From NCBI RefSeq assembly GCF_910592395.1, contig NC_088317.1, positions 9,612,001 through 9,676,000 on the forward strand: a DNA stretch of 64,000 bases, written 5' to 3'. The position numbers and the translations under genes are program-made. The first letter of the stretch is position 1, and each line of letters opens with the position of its first letter. This DNA is from Lineus longissimus (lineage: Eukaryota; Nemertea; Pilidiophora; Heteronemertea; Lineidae). The notes beneath the pieces are model-generated. The model searched no databases, was not told where the DNA came from, and worked only from the letters and a program-made list of their open reading frames with translations. Shown here piece after piece: positions 1 to 11,724 of this stretch.

Positions 1-1091
1 ACAACAGTGACGCTCACAGAATAATCAGCAGTTCACATTCACCGGTTGAGACAGATTGAGACAAACAATTAACAGAACAAACAATGAGGTTGCATTTCAA
101 TTTTTTTTTAAAGAAAAATTGTCAAGAAGGACAAACAATACCTGTGGGCAGCCATGCCAACACGGCACGCTACCAGCACGGGTGACACAGCAGTTAAGTA
201 AACTACGTGAAGATAATGGCTATCATGAAGATATTTTGGCAAGGTTGTAAGGTAGCCAGTGAAGGCGGACAACCTAAGTAGTCTACAGTTTGCAAACCTG
301 CAGAAGATATGCACAAAAATCACCAAATTGTGAGTGAAATGCAACTAGTATAGCATTGCATTCACTGGTGGACGCCAATTATCTGTAGCTAGAAAATTAA
401 GTCTGAAGCCAGACTTGTGACAAACATGACAAACATACCGCGTAAAATACAAGTCCAAAATATCTTGACTAAAACTGTAGGAAAAAAAAAGAAGGTAAAA
501 TTGGAAATGCAACCTAACTATTTATAGTAAGTAATATCATACAAGGAAGCAGAATGTCCTAAACATCATTGTGAAATGCACTAGGTGTGTCCCAGTTGTA
601 AAAACCAAGAGACCAAAGTGCAGGACACAAAATGTAAACAAAGCTTGCTGTACATAGTACAGGTTGTGTACATTGGACACACTATGTGTACAGTGCACAC
701 ACACACAGCAGAGTAAAAGTTTACTGAACAATGTTTTGCCCTAAAGGCAGTCCAGGATTAATTGAACAGGACACACTGATTCCAAAACACTTCCTGATTG
801 CTTTATTTAGCAATATTTGTTCCCCACTCACAGTAACATTACACAACAGACAGTTGAAGAAACTGTTCCACTGATGTCTTGGAAGACATAAAATATCTAA
901 ATTGAGTACCAAAATCTCAAAGAAGAACAAACAACAACCAGACTTTCTGGATGAACACATATTTACAAGAAAGGAAGCCAATCAAAGCTACAATTCCACT
1001 AGAGAAGAGCCGCCAGCATTGTGAGACAGATCCCTACATTATATCATGGGATCATATAGTCAACAGTGTAGTACACTTTGAACTAGTGCAC
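1..1091. other. No gene recognised; 3' flank of the gypsy element
   Basis: Short open frames here have no recognisable domains and look like chance. By position this is downstream (minus-strand sense) of the gypsy integrase and might contain its 3' non-coding region or LTR. I searched by eye for a matching copy of this sequence beyond the gag start (7.1-9.0 kb) and found none, so no LTR is annotated. Confidence 0.4.
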
Positions 1092-2390
1092 TCACACTTT
1101 TTCTTTGTTTCTCTTGCACATCTTTACAAAATGCTTAGAAACTGATCCAGTACATGGTACGTATTTACCATTCAACACAGAGTCCACTAAATCACTACAG
1201 TGAGAGTCGAGCAGTGGAGACCACCAGTATGAGAATGTGGTCGAACCATATGGCATGGATAACAGAATTTGTAAGCGACCATGTTGAAAACGAGCTTTTG
1301 TAATCTCTGACATGTCATGTTCAGCAGGACTGTCGGCAAGCAACGCAGTCTGCTTTTTCCTTTGCCAAGGAGTCAACAAGGAGGGTGCCAAGAGACCTTC
1401 ATTCATGGCTTGGAAACTTATATGTGGATCAAGACTATAGCACTGATCATCAACAGGATCATGACAGAAACAACCGTCAACAGAGGTTGGTTCACATGTG
1501 ATACCTTTTTCATCAGCGAACTGATGAGCTGCAGGTTGCTCAGACTGGATGGAGTGGCAAAGCAAGCTCTGCAGATGATCAAGATGTTGCACATTCTTCT
1601 CACCAGTTGCCCTCAAATAGGCAGGCTTAAGACGAGCGAAGTTGAAAATGTCTGGAATGACATTGCCCTTTAAATCCGCCAGAATGTAATGAGTCCTATC
1701 AAGGGCTTGGTGAACTACAAAGGGGCCTACCCAAAGAGTTTTGAATTTGCGAGAATTGGCAGTCATGCCAGTGGTGTTGGGTTTGTGGAGATACACCAGT
1801 TGACCCTCAGCATAGATTGGCGACTTTTGCAATTTGTTTGCAAGTTTGGCATTTTGAGCAAGTTGGTGGTGCTCCTGTAACTGAAGCATGCACTTAGAAC
1901 CATTCTGAAACTTTTGCTTGAGATGCTCAACATACTCAGAATGAGAGCGGGAGAGACCAAGGCGTGGTTTGAAATGTAAACTCGTCAAATCCGCAGGTTC
2001 GTGCAGAAACAAGAGATAGAAAGGTGAGTAACCACCAAGATGAGCGCTCGAGAATGAGTTGTAGGTGTATACCGCAGTGGACACAAATTGAGTCCAAGAT
2101 GTCCCATAAATGGACAAATTGGCTCTGATGAGCTCAGCGATGGACTTGATTTGTCTCTCAGCTGGCAAGCTGCCATGGTTTCCAACAGAAATGAACTTTT
2201 GCTGGATACCAAGAGTAGAGCACAGCAATTCAATCAGGTGGCCTGTCAGAGAGGCAGCAGCATCAGAAATAATGGTGGATGGGACTCCAAACAGTGTGAT
2301 AACCTTCTGAATTAGGGCTTCACATACTGTAGGAGCATCCAGAGTGCGTAGGGGTACAGCCACTACAAAGCGGGTTATAGAACATAACAA
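1092..2390 (-). pseudogene. Gypsy integrase, catalytic and C-terminal part
   Basis: This frame continues the integrase begun at 3183. It holds the second catalytic Asp region (ISDAAASL, about residue 38) where retroviral-type integrases have D-N/Q-G, and the catalytic Glu region (PAERQIKS, about residue 75). The long tail ends with a tract rich in aromatic residues and WW (about residues 370-400) of the kind found in chromo-like or GPY-type ends of metavirid integrases. It lies +1 relative to the previous frame, so a frameshift separates the core into two pieces. The enzyme would have joined cDNA to host DNA; this copy cannot do so as it stands. Confidence 0.75.
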
Positions 2391-3183
2391 TCATGAGATG
2401 ACTGTAACCACTAGGAGACTTAGGCATGGACTTGAAGTCCAAGCTAATGGTGTCAAATGGTTCAAAGATGGCAAGGATACGCTCATGAAAAGTTCTCACA
2501 GTGTCGCGTTTTCCCTTAAGTTCTTGACAACGGTTACAAGATTGGATGTAAGCCACAATTCGTTGAAACATACCCGGAAAATGATAATTTTTCCGCATGG
2601 TAAGGTACGTCCTAGTACAGCCACCGTGACCTAGGAGGCCAGAACCATGGTGGAGACCAATGATGGTATCAATATACTTTTCAGGCACAGCCAATTGTAA
2701 GCAGAAATCATCATAAGAGGAGGAAGGGAAGAAAAGGCGAAACAAAATCCCATTGCACAATATGTATTGTTCAGACTTGATGATGATAATCCTTGCAGAC
2801 TTTTTCTCAGAAGGGAGAATATCATGGGCAAGATAGTCATAGACGGGCTTGAAATGTGGCGAGGTTTGCTGAGCCATGGCGAATTGCTGGGTCTCAACTG
2901 GGAGATTGAAATCACGAATGACTTTGCGCTTAATAATCTGAAGCATTTTGTTCAGGGAAGCCTGATTGGGCACATGTTTTGTTTGTAGTTTGTCAATCTG
3001 GGGAATCAGAGGCTGGGGCTTAATCAAGAGATCTGAAATATCACCTGAAAATTCCTCAACATTGTCGGATTTGTCAACAGAGTCAACTAACCTAGGCTCT
3101 GTAGCGTTTGTATTCAACTGAGATGCTCGAATAGGCTTTGGTGGAACAAACTGGATCACTGGAGTCTGCAATGGAGGAGCCAT
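2320..3183 (-). pseudogene. Gypsy integrase, N-terminal zinc-finger part
   Basis: An HHCC zinc-binding domain is visible: HHGSGLLGHGG near residue 176 and CNRCQELKG near residue 214. It is followed by the first catalytic Asp in ISLDFKSM near residue 250. The frame overlaps the protease-RT frame upstream (to 3092) and the catalytic fragment downstream (from 2390) but agrees with neither, so single-base changes or slippage sites lie near 3.2 kb and 2.37 kb. The first 120 residues are a linker rich in proline and charge, as in other gypsy polyproteins between RNase H and integrase. Confidence 0.75.
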
Positions 3184-5824
3184 TGCCTGAGGCAGTGAAA
3201 GACCTTTTACTAGTATCCACAGTAGATACTGATGGGGGTGGCAGCACTGGGGCTAGAGCTGGATTGTTAACACCAACATTAACAGCACTAGTTTTCCTTG
3301 GCCTGGGTTGTGGTCTAGGTTTGTAGAGAGGTTTGACTGGAATATTCATTTTCCTGGCATATGCACGGGTTACAATTTTCTCCGGTGCTGGCAAATTGTA
3401 GAACACAACATGAGTGACTGTATCAGTCAGTGACTCAAGTTCATACACTTTCTCATTCTCAGCAGAGAATGCAATGGGTAGGATTCTATCGAATTCTTTG
3501 TCATCATCAATGGGAGCCCTGGACAAGAAATCAGACAGCACAAGATCTGAACCTTTGATGTAGGCTAGTTGGAAACTATACTCAGAAAGACGCTCAAGCA
3601 ATTTCTGAATGCGAGTGGTTGGTGGTTGACGTTTGCTACGGAAGATCTGGACCAAGGCACTATGGTCACAGTAAATCTGAAAATCTTTGCCCAAAAGCAT
3701 GTGGCGAAAGGCAGTAACATTCAAATAGATTCCCATAAGTTCCAGTTCACTGACAGAATAGTTCTTTGCCGCTGGAGGGAGTCGCTTTGAGTAGTATGCT
3801 ATGATGTACTCCTTTCCATCAATGTATTCAGCCAAATAAGAACCAGTAGCAACACGTGATGTGTCACTGTAAAGTCTGAGCTGGCCTTTGCCAGTTGGAG
3901 CAGACAAAACAGGAGGCTGAATCAGCAATTGTTTTATTGCTTGAAATGCCTCTTCATGCCGAGATTCCCAAACAAAAGTTCGACTCTTCCTTGTCAATTC
4001 ATGCAAGGGAGAGAGCAAAGATTGCAACTTGGGTAAGAAAGTACTGAGATACATGACAGCTCCAATGAACCATCTCACTCCACGGACATTTTTGGTTGCT
4101 GTCATTTTCCTAATTGCAACATACCTGTCATTGAGAGCAGTGATGTTTACTTTACCATCAGGCAAAACAAAGATCACATGACCCAAGTAGACAACACGTG
4201 ACTGGAAAAATTTACACTTTTTAGGTGAAATTTTGAGACCATTGTCTCTCAATGCTTGAAATATCAGAGAGAGATGTTTGATATGATCAGCAATGCTTTT
4301 GCTGAACAGGAGAATGTCATCATGGACAGCTTGACAAAAAGAGTCTGAGTCTGGAATTTTTGACAAGATGTCATTGAGCTTCTGAGAGAAGACTGAAGTT
4401 GAAATCATGAGTCCCATAGGAAGCTTCTTATGATAGTAAGTCGGGCCACCTCTGTAGGAGGATATCCCAGTGTAAGCCTGAGATTTGGTAGACAGGGACA
4501 GACAGTGAAACGCACTTTTAAGATCAATGACACTGAGCACTTTACAGTTTGATTTGCCAAGTTTCTGCAAAATGTCATGAATAGTAACAACATCACTGTT
4601 AGCATTAACACAGCGATTGTTGAGAAATCTGAGATCAACAACACATCTCTTCTCACTAGAATCCCGCTTTTTTACCAAGAGAACGGGACTGGTATAAGGG
4701 GTATGACCCTGTTGAAGGATTCCAAGTTTGACCAATTTTGTAAGTTCCTTGTCAATGATAGGTTTGTTCTCATCAACAATGGGGTAAGGCCGAATATAGA
4801 ATGGACTAGTATCAGTCAGATGGATATCTACCTCAAAATTGGGACAAGTTCCAACCTCACCATACAAGCTGAAAGCTTCATGATGTTGGCCTATTAGCCG
4901 ATAGAAGTCTTGCTCCTGGCTTTGACTGAGGACACTTTGATCAAGTCTTATGTCCCTCCTAATGATATCACCAGTAGAAAGGTGAGAATCAGGATCATCA
5001 GGAGTTAGGTGAGGATACGCCTTCAAATTTTGAGCCTGAATATCAGAGACTGGAGGCTTACGTGTAGGCTGAGATGATGGAGTTGGCTTAGAAACTTGAG
5101 ATGTCAGGAATTCACTTGGGAGTGCCTGTGTCACATGAATGAAATCTTCAAGATCTGTACAAGCAATAGGCCTGTCCTGCCTAAGATGGAGAGGTTTCTG
5201 AGACTGATTATAGATCCTCATGGGAGCTATACCATGTTTGAACTTGGAAAGAATCATTGAGGGGCAAAATTTGGCCAGAGATGAAATGGGTCTCAACAGA
5301 ACAGCAGCATTTTTCATGTGCTTTGGAAGTTTCCCTTTGACATGTACAGTCTGTACATGGCCAGGTTTGACAACAACGGGTTTAGTGGGGGTAAACCAAG
5401 CTTTCTTGGGTCTAGCCCTGAAAGTGTTGGTGATAAAATCCAGTGAACCTTTCAATTCCTTGAGAGTAGAAGTACCCAAGAGTATGTCTGGACCTGAAAA
5501 GTTCTCAGCGATGATGGTGAACAGCTTGAAAGGGTGACCCTGAAATTTGACTTCAGGTTTTATGGCTTGTTTGGCATACAAAAATTCACCATTGCCAATG
5601 CGAAAGCGAATAGGGGTGATATCAATCCTAGACAATTTTGACAAATATGGAGAGTCACTGACTGTCTCCTGACCTATCAAGCTCTGAGTAGCACCGGAAT
5701 CAAATAGACAGACTAGACCTTGACCAGTAGGCAAACAACCTTTACAATAATTCCTACTGTTCAATTGAATATCAGCAGGCTCATCACCCAAATACTGAGA
5801 TTCAGGATTGAGATCAGAATGCAC
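3092..5824 (-). pseudogene. Gypsy pol: aspartic protease, reverse transcriptase, RNase H
   Basis: The 910-residue frame opens with a retropepsin motif (LFDSGATQSLIG, about residue 40), then a reverse transcriptase with KRCVVDLRFLNN (about 395) and AVHDDILLFS (about 500). That last motif is the catalytic YxDD box with VHDD in place of the usual Y-x-DD. RNase H follows (LYSDTSRVATGSYL, about 650). The listed start is a GTG; the same frame stays open upstream to about 5950 and overlaps the end of gag in the -1 frame, the usual arrangement for gag-pol frameshifting, although no classic slippery heptamer is evident. The C-terminal 40 residues are out of frame with integrase. Confidence 0.85.
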
Positions 5825-5940
5825 AGAAGGTTGAGAATGAGATTTGGCAGAGTTATATACAGATTGATTACAACGATGAGAGCAAGAAGATCCGCTAGAG
5901 GGCGCGTCCTGGTGTCGGCCAGTATTGGCAGAACGTCCCT

Positions 5941-7113
5941 CTAGTGAAAATCCTGACGCTGACTGGGTTGATATGACTGACTTGGTGGAAATGGATAAGG
6001 TTGGGCAGAGTCATAAAACTGCCCAGGTGGTGAAACTTGGGGACCTGAAGCGGGTCGATGCGGAAAATATGAGGGATTTATTCCCTGACGCTTCATGTTG
6101 TTATATGTATAGCAGTCACGCCATTTATGGCCGGGCTTGCCACAGAAATGGCACTTGAAGTGACTTCGCCGAGGCGACTGATTGGACCGATACCGAGAGT
6201 TTGACTGATGACCACGATATGGAGAACGGCTATAACCACGGGAGCGACTATTGCTCCGGTTTTTATAGTGATCTCGATCACCACTACCAGATCTATGACG
6301 ATGAGATTGGCGAGACACATGTTCGCCAGGAGACGGGGGGTATGGGGAACTAGACCGTCAGTCCTGAGACTGTGAATGATAATTAACTGACTGGTCATTG
6401 GACACAGAGTTAAGTCTGAGTGAATTCAAATCACTCTGAATTTGAGCAACCTGTTGTGAAAGCTCTGACAAGACATTTGTCTGAGCCAAAGTGGGCTCTA
6501 ATATCTGAGATAAATGGACCTGGTCAAAGGTCACTTGCTTTGCAGAACCAGAACAAGACACGACGTCCTCCGGAGAGAAGTCAAAATACTGTTGTGCTCG
6601 CTGCGCTAAAACTTGTGCAGTGGCATCTGGTGGGGCGGACATGATGACGGCCGCCTGACACTTATCAGGGAGAGATTGAAGGAATTTATCCCGAATCTGT
6701 TGGTTGCCGTAGTTAATACGCTGAGCAGCCAATCGGATCTTATTGAGAGTCTGCTCTGCAGAGTCACCAGGGGTGTGATGAAGACTGTTGAAGTATTTGA
6801 CATTCCCAAAATTGGAATGGCTTGGACTGAAACGTTGCAAAAACTCGTCCCTGAGATTTTGAATGTTATTGAAGACCTTGCCCTCTACCCAGAGACGGGC
6901 TTTGCCCACAAGGGTTGTCCTAAATAGAGTATGGATGTTAGCGAGAGCAGCTATATCGTTGCCTGGATCATCGAGATCATGGGCAAGCAAGTAATCGAAA
7001 AAGGAGAGAAAATGGGCATGACAGATGTCATACTCGATGACCTCGCCTGAGAATGGTTTAGGGAGGAAATCAGTGGGCCACAACCTAGGGGCTGGTGCTG
7101 GTTCCGCAGCCAT
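5941..7113 (-). pseudogene. Gypsy gag with CCHC zinc knuckle, one in-frame stop
   Basis: From the ATG at 7113 (MAAEPAPAPRLWP) the first 251 residues form a retrotransposon gag domain with a typical helical block, followed in the same frame, after a single TGA at 6358-6360, by an Arg/Ser-rich stretch and a zinc knuckle, CHFCGKPGHKWRDC. Both pieces share the frame (offset 795 bp), so the gene is one gag with a nonsense mutation, possibly CGA to TGA. The frame ends with TAG at 5941-5943 and overlaps the -1 pol frame. Gag would form the virus-like particle and bind element RNA. Confidence 0.8.
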
Positions 7114-9175
7114 TGTTACTGTATGGTTAATATGGTAATATAATCAATAATCACTAGCTAGCTACTGTTGAGGTAAATGGCTATCAAGATTGGTGGGGTG
7201 ATTGCTTGAGACTAATTTATGTTTTAACTTTGAAAGTACTAGTAATGTGATGGTGTTAAATCACAAGTCAGATGGGACGACAGTGACCTGATAAATTAAT
7301 TTTGTAGAAAATAAATGCCTCAACTTATTTATTATTTAAAGGGGGGGTCTGATGTTAATAACTTTACTTGGAGGCTATTTAAAAGCAAGCTAACAGGCTA
7401 ACAATGTGAATATAGGATAGCTAACTAAGTTAGGCCTATCAGTAGAGCTAGGGGCTGAAATAGAGTGGATTAATTTACTTGGAAGGAAAAGCCATTTTAA
7501 TTTGGGAAGTAAAAGTTATGATTGTCTGAAATGAAACAGATTAATGAGGGTATGGGGTGGCGATCATCAAGGGTCTTCTTCTAGTTGCTGAAAAGGGAGG
7601 TCAAGATCATGGCATGCAATAATATAAATATGGTGTCTCAAAAGGTGAACAGTGAAATGCCAATTTACGAAGTGCTGAGTCTGACCAAGCCACACTATGG
7701 TGCCAAAAAGTGAATTAATTTGTTTATAGAATAATTATGATGAAAGCTAAGATGGTATTAGAATGCTCAAAAGGATTCTTTTAGATGCAACAAGGATATC
7801 AGTGCAGCAGATGATGAATCTCCTCAGGTTGAATAAAGGAATGTCACTTAAATTGTATGATAAAGTTCAGGGTGGGACGGACCGAACTTAACACAACAGG
7901 GATCGGCAGTGACAATTACAGGTAGACAATAGAAAACATGCAATTCTCAAAACCAATAGCTGATGCAAATCTCAACAGGCCAATCAACCGAATGTCAATG
8001 GATATAAGAATGTCAATGTCAGATTATGAGGCAGCAAACAGGCATGACATCACACACATCGCAGCAGGGCAGTGGACATCGCATCACTCATCAGGAACGG
8101 CATGGGTCTGGTACACAGGTTGGCGTGCAACGCAGCAGGACAGTGCAATGCAAAAGTGCGACAAAAGTGGTTTGAACCACGAGATGTCTTGATGACGATA
8201 TTCAAAAACGTCAAATCGTTATTAACAGAAGCCAAAATTGACAATGGCTCCAAGAATTCAAACGGACTGACACATCCAGCGATGATCACATGGTCATGAT
8301 GATCGAACGTTCTCACTCACGGTGAAAAACTTTCCAACGAATGATGAAATGCACGAGCGCAGTGACGATGTACAGATCGAGTCGTACACGATGTCGATGT
8401 ACAGATGGAATGTACATTCAGAAATTGACACAAGTCCGAGGATGATGATAGACCCACGGTCCTTTGAATTTCCGAGAATAAGAATCTCAAGAACTGGGCG
8501 AAGTCGCCATGTTATATTCCATCGAGTGAGTGTCTCCTTGCGAAAGATTGTTAGAACATCCACGTGATGATCAGCAGTTGAACCAGAACACAGATATGTC
8601 TTTTATACGTTTATTTCTCCATTACGTGTTACATCGTCTAGGGTATGCCAGCTGGCATACAGAGGATCAATGTTCCAGTACTTGATTTAGGACATGGCTA
8701 AAGGTTCAAGAAAGCGAACCCCTGACTTGGGGAACTCTGAAGGATAGCAAAGAAAATCAACGAGTTGTTACCATCCGCTTGTGTCCCAGGCGAGTGATTT
8801 TTAGCAGCCCCGCACCTCAAAAGTGGGGCGTCGCCACGTGACCAAGCTACTCTGTGATTGGTGGATTATGAAAGAAAGTGGTCCCTGGCCAATCACAAGG
8901 CAAACTATTAATTGATTAAATTATAATTGAATGGATGGTGCACGTGCGTTGTCATAGAAACGACCTCAATGGCCTCAATGACAAAGGTTCAAGAATAACA
9001 AGAAAAGGCGGAAGATCACTAAGTGCAAAGTTGGTAAATACACATAAGAGAGGTTACGCAAATTTGTAAGATGTAGACCAGATAACTATTATACAACAAT
9101 ACCATGATAAATGTAACTTTAGCCAAAACAGAGCAGCTGGCATTCAATGATATCATTATGAACAGCAACTCCATC
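7114..9175. other. Non-coding stretch, no feature recognised
   Basis: About 2 kb upstream (minus sense) of gypsy gag. It should contain the 5' LTR and leader of that element, and a minus-strand AATAAA-like signal lies near 8610, but I could not identify LTR ends or a primer-binding site. Short open frames near 8.0-8.6 kb occur on both strands at the same place and are not convincing. Confidence 0.4.
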
Positions 9176-10299
9176 AAATGAAATGGCCAGGGCCATTGTG
9201 CTCACCTCATGTGGAGGAAAGATGGATAAAGAGCATGGTCTTGTGTCATGTAGTGTTAGGTTTGATGTAGGTCCAAGCAATTACAATTTCCCCAAAATGG
9301 CCAATTTACAGTACATTCGACCTCTGTGACCTTGAAAAGTAGGTCAAATCAAAGAAGACCCAGGTGACACATTGAATGGTTGTTAGAATTAGATGTACCT
9401 ATGATATAAAATTGGTGCCAATCGGGCAAGTCATTACTAGGAATAATGGCATTTTGAAGAATTTAGGATTTGGCCCCCTCCCTGGAGGCCAAACGGCAAA
9501 TCAGATCGCACCAAACTTCGGTACCTGAGATCACCTGACTAAGGGGTACATGTGTACCTAATTTGTGATCAATAGTCATTGCAGTTAAGAAACGTGCCAT
9601 AGTTACGGCCTGACGGCGAATTTACGCCATTTGACCTCTGTGACCTTGACAAGAAGGTCAAATTAAAAACCTGTGTGACATATACTGTATGGTGGTTAGA
9701 TGTACCCATGATATCAAATTGGTGGCAATCGGGCAAGAAGTTAAGGAATAATCACATTTTTAAGGTTTTTGGATTTTGCCCCCTGGTGGTTAAGTGGTGA
9801 ATCATATTGGACCAAACTTCGGTCCCTGAGATCACCTGACTAAGGGGTAAATGTGTACTAAATTTGGTATCAATAGTCATTGCAGTTTAGAAACGTGCCA
9901 TCGTTACATCCTAACGGCCAATTTACACCATTTGACCTCTGTGACCTTGAAAAGGAGGTCAAATCAAAAACCCGGAGGATATATGATGCACCTTTGCTAG
10001 AAGTACCTACCATATTTTTTTCAAAATTTCCCGACTACTATTAAGGGAGATATTGCATATTTTCACTTTTAACGTTTGGCCTCCTGGTGGCCAAACCATG
10101 AAACGAATCGGACCGAAACATGGTCTCCCAGGTGTCATTACATAAGGGTACATGTGTACCAAGTTTCAACTCAATAGCTCTAACAGTTACGAAACGTGCC
10201 CTGCTAACGGACGACGGACGACGACGGACGACGACGACGACGACGGACGACGGACGCCACGGTATGGGATAAGCTCACCTCTGCTAAGAGGTGAGCTAA
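9176..10299 (+). repeat. Dispersed 1.1-kb repeat, copy 1 (GCTCACCT ends, GAC tract)
   Basis: The repeat starts with AAATGAAATGGCCAGGGCC and GTGCTCACCTC and ends with a GAC/GGAC microsatellite (about 10209-10256) and a hairpin AGCTCACCTC / GAGGTGAGCT. The outermost GCTCACCT and AGGTGAGC are inverted copies of each other. Inside are three roughly 300-bp subrepeats, each with TGACCT-CTG-TGACCTTGA followed by an inverted AGGTCA. A copy of almost the same sequence lies at 42020-43164. No open frame. It behaves like a non-autonomous mobile repeat; the class is unresolved. Confidence 0.85.
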
Positions 10300-10910
10300 A
10301 AACGAAACCTCTTCAGTTGAGGTTGTTTGACAGAGACATGAGAGAGCAAAACTATGATATTTTATGTCATGATTAAATCAGATGAGTTTGGATCGAATGG
10401 CAACATGACTCAAAGTCTAAACTAGAGGCTGGCGGCCTGAATAGCTATGCTGGCGGAATTAAATAGCAAGGAATGAGATGAATGACAAGAAAATGTAGCA
10501 AGTAGTATATGCGAGTACCAGAATGTAGGTTTATGGTAGATAGGGAGATGTGGACAGACTAGATGGAATCAAGCTTAGACAAATGGGGCCGAATTCATGA
10601 AGGGTGTTCAGCTTAAAACAGTGTTTAACTACAGAATAGACAGATTCAGGTCCTTCATGTAAATCTTCACAGAATATGAATGGGCCCTATAAGTAATCAG
10701 GGAGAAGTTACACACGTCTAACCCTTACACGCCCTTTATGAACTTGGCCTCTAGGGTGGATGACAGTTGTGAAGGTTTTATTTGAACTGCAGTGAATGAA
10801 GTAGTTGAGGGGTTCTTTTGTCACACCCACTCTTCAATACGTTCAGTGCCTTTGCTCCAACTGTGTTTAGGCAGGCCAGCGCAAAACTGCTCTTTCAATA
10901 CCTTTAGTTT
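10300..10910. other. Non-coding stretch before BEL-A, no feature recognised
   Basis: Unique-looking sequence between the dispersed repeat and the BEL-A left LTR. The last five bases before the LTR, GATAC at 10911-10915, are the left target-site duplication of BEL-A. Confidence 0.5.
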
Positions 10911-11724
10911 GATACTGTTCGGTTGTGGTTAGAATTATTTTGTTTGTAGTGAAATTTGTTGTCTACTAGAGTAGTGCTGCCACCTGGGTTTATAACATAT
11001 AACTAATTTTGGTGAAAAGCTAAAAAGCACAGTAGTTCTGACTTCCCAATTTAGCAAGATGGCTGAACAACGCATGTAATTTCAGAGCTCAAGAAACAAG
11101 TGAAAAATGACCCAGAATATGGGACTGAATTACGTTGACAAGCGTTCTTTCGATGAAGCAATGGTAAACTGACCAGGTGGCAGGAGGCTGAGGCAGTGGT
11201 ATGGGAATTTAATCCCTTGTTGAGCAGCATTCGAGTTCATTGAGTCACATGTGACTGAGAGTGAGAGCAGAGACTACATGCAATGCACAATAGTCAGTGC
11301 ATACATGTACACGCAATGCATAGCAGTGCATATGATATTGCACAACGGTGCATACTGTATACTACGGCCCATACTACTTCCTGCACCGAGGAAACGGTGC
11401 ATACTGTACACTACAGCCTATACTACTTCTTTTACTGAGGAACCAATGGTGGGATCTCCTGACGAATATATATTCTGACGTATATTATTCTAGTGCACAA
11501 CGTTCTATACTTCTGTACCTGTACCGTATATCATGATATAATATTGCAATTAATCACGACGATAGTGTTGAAGTGTTGTTTTTGAGACTGAGGAATTGGT
11601 TTATTTGGTCGTCGTTCAAGTGAACATTTTCAGACGACATTGACTCTGGACTGTATTTTGATTGTTTGTTGTAAATAGTATTATTGGCTATTTTCTGAGA
11701 AGGGAAATTAAATACACTTTTGTT

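Larger units (their letters stand above)
1092..7113 (-). mobile_element. Degenerate Ty3/gypsy-type LTR retrotransposon, coding part only
   Basis: Reading from 7113 downward the order is gag, CCHC zinc knuckle, aspartic protease, reverse transcriptase, RNase H, HHCC integrase zinc finger, integrase core and a long C-terminal extension. This is the Ty3/gypsy order, with integrase after RNase H. The frame is broken several times: a TGA inside gag, a change of frame between gag and pol, and two further frame changes around integrase. LTRs, primer-binding site and target duplication were not found, so the limits given are only those of the coding part. It is an old, inactive copy. Confidence 0.85.

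Noticed and set aside
1-9000. LTR pair for the gypsy element
   Set aside because: No matching pair of sequences was found flanking the coding part; shared short words such as CAGCAGTT are too short.
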